A stretch of 44,984 bases of DNA from Thermohalobacter berrensis (GTDB lineage Bacteria > Bacillota > Clostridia > Tissierellales > Thermohalobacteraceae), in NCBI RefSeq assembly GCF_003609645.1, contig NZ_MCIB01000016.1:1-44984 (forward strand). The letters are read 5' to 3'. Numbering within the stretch: position 1 is the stretch's first letter; each line of letters starts with the position of its first letter. The position numbers were made by a program, and so were the translations under genes. Positions 41,647-44,984 of the stretch are shown piece by piece. The notes below the pieces were generated by a model, which saw only the letters and a program-made list of their open reading frames with translations, was not told the origin of the DNA and ran no database searches.

Positions 41647-42789
41647 ATGATATATCTTGATAATGCTGCTACTTCTTATCCAAAGCCAGATGAAGTTTAT
41701 GAGGCTATGTATGTTTCAATGAAAGAGTATGGTGCAAATCCAGGGAGATCAGGGCATAAACTTGCTTTAAAGGCTGGAAGGGCTATATATGAAGTTAGAG
41801 AATTGATTGCAAAGCTTTTTAAGATAGATAATCCTATGAATATTATATTTACTTCAAATGCAACAGAGGCCTTAAACATTGGAATAAAAGGGCTTCTTGA
41901 ACCTGGAGATCATGCAATAACTACTTCAATGGAACATAATTCAGTCTTAAGACCACTTAAGTCAATGGAAGAAAAGGGAGTAGAATTAACTATTGTACAA
42001 TGTGATTCAGAAGGTAATATAAATCTAGAAGATATTGAAAAAAACATTAAGGAAAATACAAAGCTTATAGTTACAACCCATGCCTCTAATGTTACAGGAA
42101 CAATATTTCCGATAAAAGATATAAGCAAAATAGCTAAAAAGAATAACATTATATATATGGTAGATGCAGCACAAACTGCTGGAGTATATGACATAGATGT
42201 TGAAGAAATGGGAATTGATTTACTAGCATTTCCAGGACATAAAGGTCTTTTAGGTCCACAAGGTACAGGAGGATTATATATAAAAGAAGGCCTTATGATA
42301 AGGCAAATGAAAGAAGGAGGTACTGGTAGCAAATCAGATTTACTTACACAGCCTGAAATGCTGCCAGATAAATTTGAAAGTGGTACTCCAAATACCCCGG
42401 GAATCATTGGTTTAGGAGCAGGGATTAAATATATATTAGATAAAGGTATAGTAAATATAAGAAAACATGAAGTTGAACTTACTAAATACTTTATGGATGA
42501 ATTAAAAAAGATAGACAAAGTAAGAATATATGGCCCTATGGATATAGAAAAGCATGCACCTGTTGTTTCTATAAATATTGGTAATGAAGACTCTTCAGAA
42601 GTAAGCTATGTTCTTGATAAAGTATTTAATATTGCAGTAAGACCAGGGCTTCATTGTGCACCTTTAGCCCATAAAACTATTGGAACCTTTGAACATGGGG
42701 TTATAAGATTTAGTATAGGCCCATTTACTACCACAGAAGATATAGAAAAGGCTATAGATGCAGTAAAGAAGATTTCTAGAGAAATATAA
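41647..42789 (+). CDS. Cysteine-desulfurase-like aminotransferase class V protein
   Basis: 380 aa PLP enzyme of the NifS/Csd superfamily: MIYLDNAATSYPKP, TSNATEALNIGIKGLL, TTSMEHNSVLRPL, VDAAQTAG, FPGHKGLLGPQGTGGLYI (PLP Lys) and RPGLHCAPLAHKTIGT (catalytic Cys). It belongs by appearance to the group typified by E. faecalis EF2568, which accompanies selenium-dependent molybdenum hydroxylase clusters; it might supply sulfur or selenium to the hydroxylase cofactor. A general desulfurase role is the alternative. ATG 41647 follows GGGGGTGA; the earlier TTG at 41620 has no ribosome-binding site. Confidence 0.9.
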   Translation: MIYLDNAATSYPKPDEVYEAMYVSMKEYGANPGRSGHKLALKAGRAIYEVRELIAKLFKIDNPMNIIFTSNATEALNIGIKGLLEPGDHAITTSMEHNSVLRPLKSMEEKGVELTIVQCDSEGNINLEDIEKNIKENTKLIVTTHASNVTGTIFPIKDISKIAKKNNIIYMVDAAQTAGVYDIDVEEMGIDLLAFPGHKGLLGPQGTGGLYIKEGLMIRQMKEGGTGSKSDLLTQPEMLPDKFESGTPNTPGIIGLGAGIKYILDKGIVNIRKHEVELTKYFMDELKKIDKVRIYGPMDIEKHAPVVSINIGNEDSSEVSYVLDKVFNIAVRPGLHCAPLAHKTIGTFEHGVIRFSIGPFTTTEDIEKAIDAVKKISREI

Positions 42790-42806
42790 AACTAGGAGGA
42801 GCTTAA

Positions 42807-43688
42807 GTGAAGGTACTTTTTGTTATAAATCCCATAGCAGGTAGGCATAGGTCACAAAGTATTATCCCTATTATAAAAGAAAAGATGAAGAATAAAGATA
42901 TAGAGTATAAAATAATTACAACTAAAGCTCCCAAGGATGCAGTTAGTATTACTAAATATGGGCTAAAATCAGGTTTTAATATAATAACAGCAGTAGGTGG
43001 AGATGGTACAATAAATGAGGTTGCAACAGGAATTCTTTCAGTTGGACATGGAACTTTAGGAATAATACAAGGGGGTACAGGAAACGACTTAGCTAAAACT
43101 TTAAATATACCAAAAGAACCTCATAAAGCAATAGATTTAATCTTAAAAGGAAAAACTAAAGTTATAGATATAGGAAGTGTAAATGGAAGACCTTTTTTAA
43201 ATGTTGCTAGTATTGGAGTTGACTCTCAAATAGCTCAAAACATTGAAAATATTAAAAAATATTTTAGGGGTAAGACCGCTTATACCTTAGGTTTTCTAAA
43301 GACTATATTTTCATACAAACATAAAAAACTGAAAGTTAAAGTTAATAATAATATTATAGATAGAAAAGTATTACTTATAGCTATAGGGAATAGCAAATAC
43401 TATGGTGGTGGCATGGAAATTTGTCCAGATTCTATTATAGATGATGGAAATTTTGATATATGTATTGTAAATGAAATGCCAAAATATAAAGTAGTAACAT
43501 TATTCCCTTCAGTTTTTAAAGGAGAGCATTTAAAATATAAAAAATATGTTGAGTACTTTAGAGTAAAGTCTTTAGAAATAGAAGTTTTGGACAAGGCATA
43601 TCTTAATTTAGATGGAGAAACTTATCCTATTAGTGAAAAATTATTATTTTCAATATATAATAAAAAATTAAACGTAATATGTAACTAA
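42807..43688 (+). CDS. Diacylglycerol-kinase-family lipid kinase (YegS/DgkB type)
   Basis: 293 aa soluble lipid kinase. FVINPIAGRHRS at the N-terminus, the nucleotide loop TAVGGDGTINEVATGI and GGTGNDLAKTLNIP, and the C-terminal YYGGGMEICPDSIIDDGNFDICIV and LDGE are family marks. It phosphorylates diacylglycerol or related lipids. GTG start, AGGAGG six nt upstream, 17 nt after the desulfurase stop, so probably cotranscribed but functionally unrelated. Confidence 0.92.
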   Translation: MKVLFVINPIAGRHRSQSIIPIIKEKMKNKDIEYKIITTKAPKDAVSITKYGLKSGFNIITAVGGDGTINEVATGILSVGHGTLGIIQGGTGNDLAKTLNIPKEPHKAIDLILKGKTKVIDIGSVNGRPFLNVASIGVDSQIAQNIENIKKYFRGKTAYTLGFLKTIFSYKHKKLKVKVNNNIIDRKVLLIAIGNSKYYGGGMEICPDSIIDDGNFDICIVNEMPKYKVVTLFPSVFKGEHLKYKKYVEYFRVKSLEIEVLDKAYLNLDGETYPISEKLLFSIYNKKLNVICN

Positions 43689-43700
43689 AGGCATAAAAAA

Positions 43701-43744
43701 ACCTCCAGTGATAATACTAAAAGTAAGGAACTATTGCTGGAGGT
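43701..43744 (+). promoter_or_regulatory. Hairpin sequestering the Shine-Dalgarno of the ykuS-like gene
   Basis: ACCTCCAGTGATA (43701-43713) pairs with TATTGCTGGAGGT (43732-43744), 13 bp including two G-T pairs. Its 3' strand contains the ribosome-binding site GGAGGT for the GTG at 43751. In the folded state initiation should be blocked, suggesting translational control. Confidence 0.7.
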
Positions 43745-43750
43745 GTAGCT

Positions 43751-44029
43751 GTGTCCAAAAAGATAGCAGTCCAAGGACATTTAAATGAAATAAAGGAAAA
43801 TTTAATTAGAAGAGGATATGAAGTTTTTGATATCAATGAAAATAGAGATGTTGAAGCAATTATATATATGTCAGATGGGCATGAAATTCCCTATTATGGT
43901 CAGGTTACTAACATGGATCAGGGGGAGGATATGACTGGTAAAGGAGCTATACTTATTAATGCAAATGGTAAATCTATAGAAGAAATAGAATACATTATTA
44001 ACAATAGAATATATAGTCCTCTATTTTAA
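43751..44029 (+). CDS. YkuS/UPF0180 family protein
   Basis: 92 aa protein resembling B. subtilis YkuS (UPF0180): KIAVQGHLNEIKENLIRRGYEVFDI start and KGAILINANGKSIEEIEYIINN end. Function of the family is unknown. GTG start; its GGAGGTG ribosome-binding site is within the hairpin noted just upstream. 62 nt after the lipid kinase gene. Confidence 0.8.
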   Translation: MSKKIAVQGHLNEIKENLIRRGYEVFDINENRDVEAIIYMSDGHEIPYYGQVTNMDQGEDMTGKGAILINANGKSIEEIEYIINNRIYSPLF

Positions 44030-44033
44030 ACTT

Positions 44034-44068
44034 AAAATGCTGATGGATTAAAATCCGTCAGCATTTTT
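44034..44068. terminator. Bidirectional terminator between ykuS-like and yyaC-like genes
   Basis: AAATGCTGATGGATT / AATCCGTCAGCATTT with a 2-nt loop and flanking A- and T-runs, between convergent genes. Confidence 0.94.
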
Positions 44069-44079
44069 AATATGTTTTA

Positions 44080-44670
44080 CTATAATATATTTTCTTTTCC
44101 ATTATAATATTTCCAAAGGCTAAAAAGTATAGATTTAGATATTACATTTGCCATTTTCATGACAATGCTTAATCTAGTATTTTGAAGTACAACATATTCC
44201 ATAAAGCCACCCATATTTACAATCCCTGTAATATGTATATCTCCTATCTCAGGTAAATCTTTATTGACACCTGCACCAGGTTTAAGAGGTCCTGTAGAAA
44301 TTGTTACATATCCTATTCGCTCAGATTTACCTAAAGATGCATCAATAGATATAATAAAGGGATTGCTAAATGAGCAATTTATTAATTTAATTTTATCTTC
44401 TAAATTCTTTGCATGTACAGGTTCATTTAGAGTGCCTAGAAGATGGACATTAGGATACCATTTCATAAAACTAGATAGCTTATCCCCTACAAGAGGTCCT
44501 AAAGAATCACCAGTAGACCTATCAGTACCTATACAAACTATTATAAGATTATCATAATTTTCATTATAATAATTATGCAAATATTCTAAGACTATATTGC
44601 TAAACTCTGAAATTGCAAAAGGAGAATCAGAATTAACACTATGCTTTTTTCTTTTGTTTAGTAAAGACAT
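44080..44670 (-). CDS. yyaC: Sporulation protein of the YyaC family
   Basis: 196 aa from ATG at 44670 (GGGAGGTG upstream on the - strand); a longer start at 44697 is unlikely. IIVCIGTDRSTGDSLGPLVG, GTLNEPVHAKNL, ISIDASLGKSERIGYV and GPLKPGAGVNKDLPEIGDIHITGIVN are conserved YyaC segments, of a fold resembling hydrogenase maturation/germination proteases. In B. subtilis yyaC lies close to spo0J and parS near the origin; the parS at 8811 makes the resemblance notable. Supports a spore former. Confidence 0.92.
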   Translation of the reverse strand: MSLLNKRKKHSVNSDSPFAISEFSNIVLEYLHNYYNENYDNLIIVCIGTDRSTGDSLGPLVGDKLSSFMKWYPNVHLLGTLNEPVHAKNLEDKIKLINCSFSNPFIISIDASLGKSERIGYVTISTGPLKPGAGVNKDLPEIGDIHITGIVNMGGFMEYVVLQNTRLSIVMKMANVISKSILFSLWKYYNGKENIL

Positions 44671-44839
44671 TTTACACCTCCCAAATATTTGGAACAATTA
44701 TTATATTGAAACTAGATAATTTATAAATTTACTTAAAAAGAGTTTTCCCTAAAAATACTACTTTAATTCCTTGATTTGTAATACTTTTTCCGGTTTAATA
44801 AACAACTGTAGAATATGCAAAAAAGGATATAATTAACAT

Positions 44840-44868
44840 TTGACAGGATGTAAAATTTATGTTAAGAT
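44840..44868 (+). promoter_or_regulatory. Strong promoter P1 at right edge, probable rRNA operon promoter
   Basis: TTGACA (44840-44845), 17-nt spacer, TAAGAT (44863-44868). Followed by ACTGTCGC, similar to starts seen after clostridial rrn promoters. Confidence 0.75.
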
Positions 44869-44936
44869 ACATACTGTCGCTAATTAAGGGCGGCGAAAAG
44901 GGAAGAAAAAACAATCAAAAAAATTGAAAAAAAGTC

Positions 44937-44965
44937 TTGACACCAAATCAAAAATTTGCTATAGT
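44937..44965 (+). promoter_or_regulatory. Strong promoter P2 at right edge, probable rRNA operon promoter
   Basis: TTGACA (44937-44942), 17-nt spacer, TATAGT (44960-44965), preceded by an A-rich UP-like tract. Tandem consensus promoters 97 nt apart are typical of rRNA operons; the 16S gene itself would be beyond the window. Confidence 0.8.
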
Positions 44966-44984
44966 ATTAAGAGTCGATACGAAA

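Larger units (their letters stand above)
44671..44984. other. Right-edge 314-nt leader region without genes
   Basis: Contains the yyaC ribosome-binding site (- strand), an AT-rich stretch and the two tandem + strand promoters listed separately. After the first promoter lies GTCGCTAATTAAGGGCGGCG, and after the second AAGAGTCGATACGAAA. No coding or RNA gene begins inside the window. Confidence 0.7.

Noticed and set aside
44264-44557. 97-aa + strand ORF inside the yyaC-like gene
   Set aside because: Antisense shadow of a gene with clear family motifs.

Overview
The window reads as chromosomal DNA of a low-GC, strictly anaerobic, spore-forming member of the Clostridia/Tissierellia type. The signs are AT-rich coding sequence, strong AGGAGG/GGGGG ribosome-binding sites, frequent TTG and GTG starts, [FeFe] hydrogenase, selenocysteine formate dehydrogenase, formate-THF ligase, a YyaC-type sporulation protein and a PucR regulator. 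No species is claimed. Nearly every gene is on the + strand; only the cyclase-family gene (20666-21358) and the yyaC-like gene (44080-44670) are on the - strand.

Region 1 (1-15.9 kb) is a redox and molybdenum/tungsten-cofactor block. It opens with the end of a NuoF-like hydrogenase subunit (hydB), an [FeFe] hydrogenase (hydA) and a selenocysteine-containing formate dehydrogenase with a visible SECIS hairpin. mogA, mobA and fdhD follow. A Moco/Tuco-type riboswitch with an intrinsic terminator then precedes tupABC (tungstate uptake), moeA, a moeA-PBP fusion, moaA and a moaC-MOSC fusion. An exact 28-nt inverted copy of the riboswitch core and a perfect parS site lie between tupA and tupB. A beta-carbonic anhydrase ends the block.

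Region 2 (16.3-20.6 kb) holds a PucR-type purine regulator, a DUF166 protein, and a small unit that looks like peptide signalling: an HTH-TPR (RRNPP-like) regulator followed 21 nt later by a short secreted protein made almost entirely of eight 12-residue repeats, VVPEPW(S/I)-type. This pair is the most likely undescribed system here.

Region 3 (20.7-41.3 kb) is a purine (xanthine) fermentation locus built around a bacterial microcompartment. It encodes a cyclase-family hydrolase, formiminotransferase, formate-THF ligase, dihydropyrimidinase-like amidohydrolase, isochorismatase-like amidase, UbiX/UbiD decarboxylase pair, three BMC-H shell proteins, a Lys-rich disordered protein, a flavoprotein, a BMC-P vertex protein, a divergent adenine-deaminase paralogue, an AzgA-type purine permease, a guanine-deaminase-like enzyme, a four-subunit molybdenum hydroxylase (FAD, Fe-S and a split Mo subunit) and a canonical adenine deaminase. 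The order of chemistries matches the classical anaerobic route: purines to xanthine, ureidoimidazole carboxylate, aminoimidazole carboxylate, aminoimidazole, imidazolone, formiminoglycine, then glycine plus formimino-THF, with ATP made by formate-THF ligase. The formate could feed the dehydrogenase/hydrogenase at the left end, and the Mo/W cofactor genes serve both oxidoreductases.

Region 4 (41.3-45.0 kb) has a candidate hairpin RNA, a cysteine-desulfurase-like enzyme of the kind linked to selenium-dependent molybdenum hydroxylases, a diacylglycerol-kinase-like lipid kinase, a YkuS-family protein whose Shine-Dalgarno is locked in a hairpin, the yyaC-like gene, and two tandem strong promoters at the right edge that resemble rRNA-operon promoters. 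With parS this suggests a position in the origin-proximal half of the chromosome.
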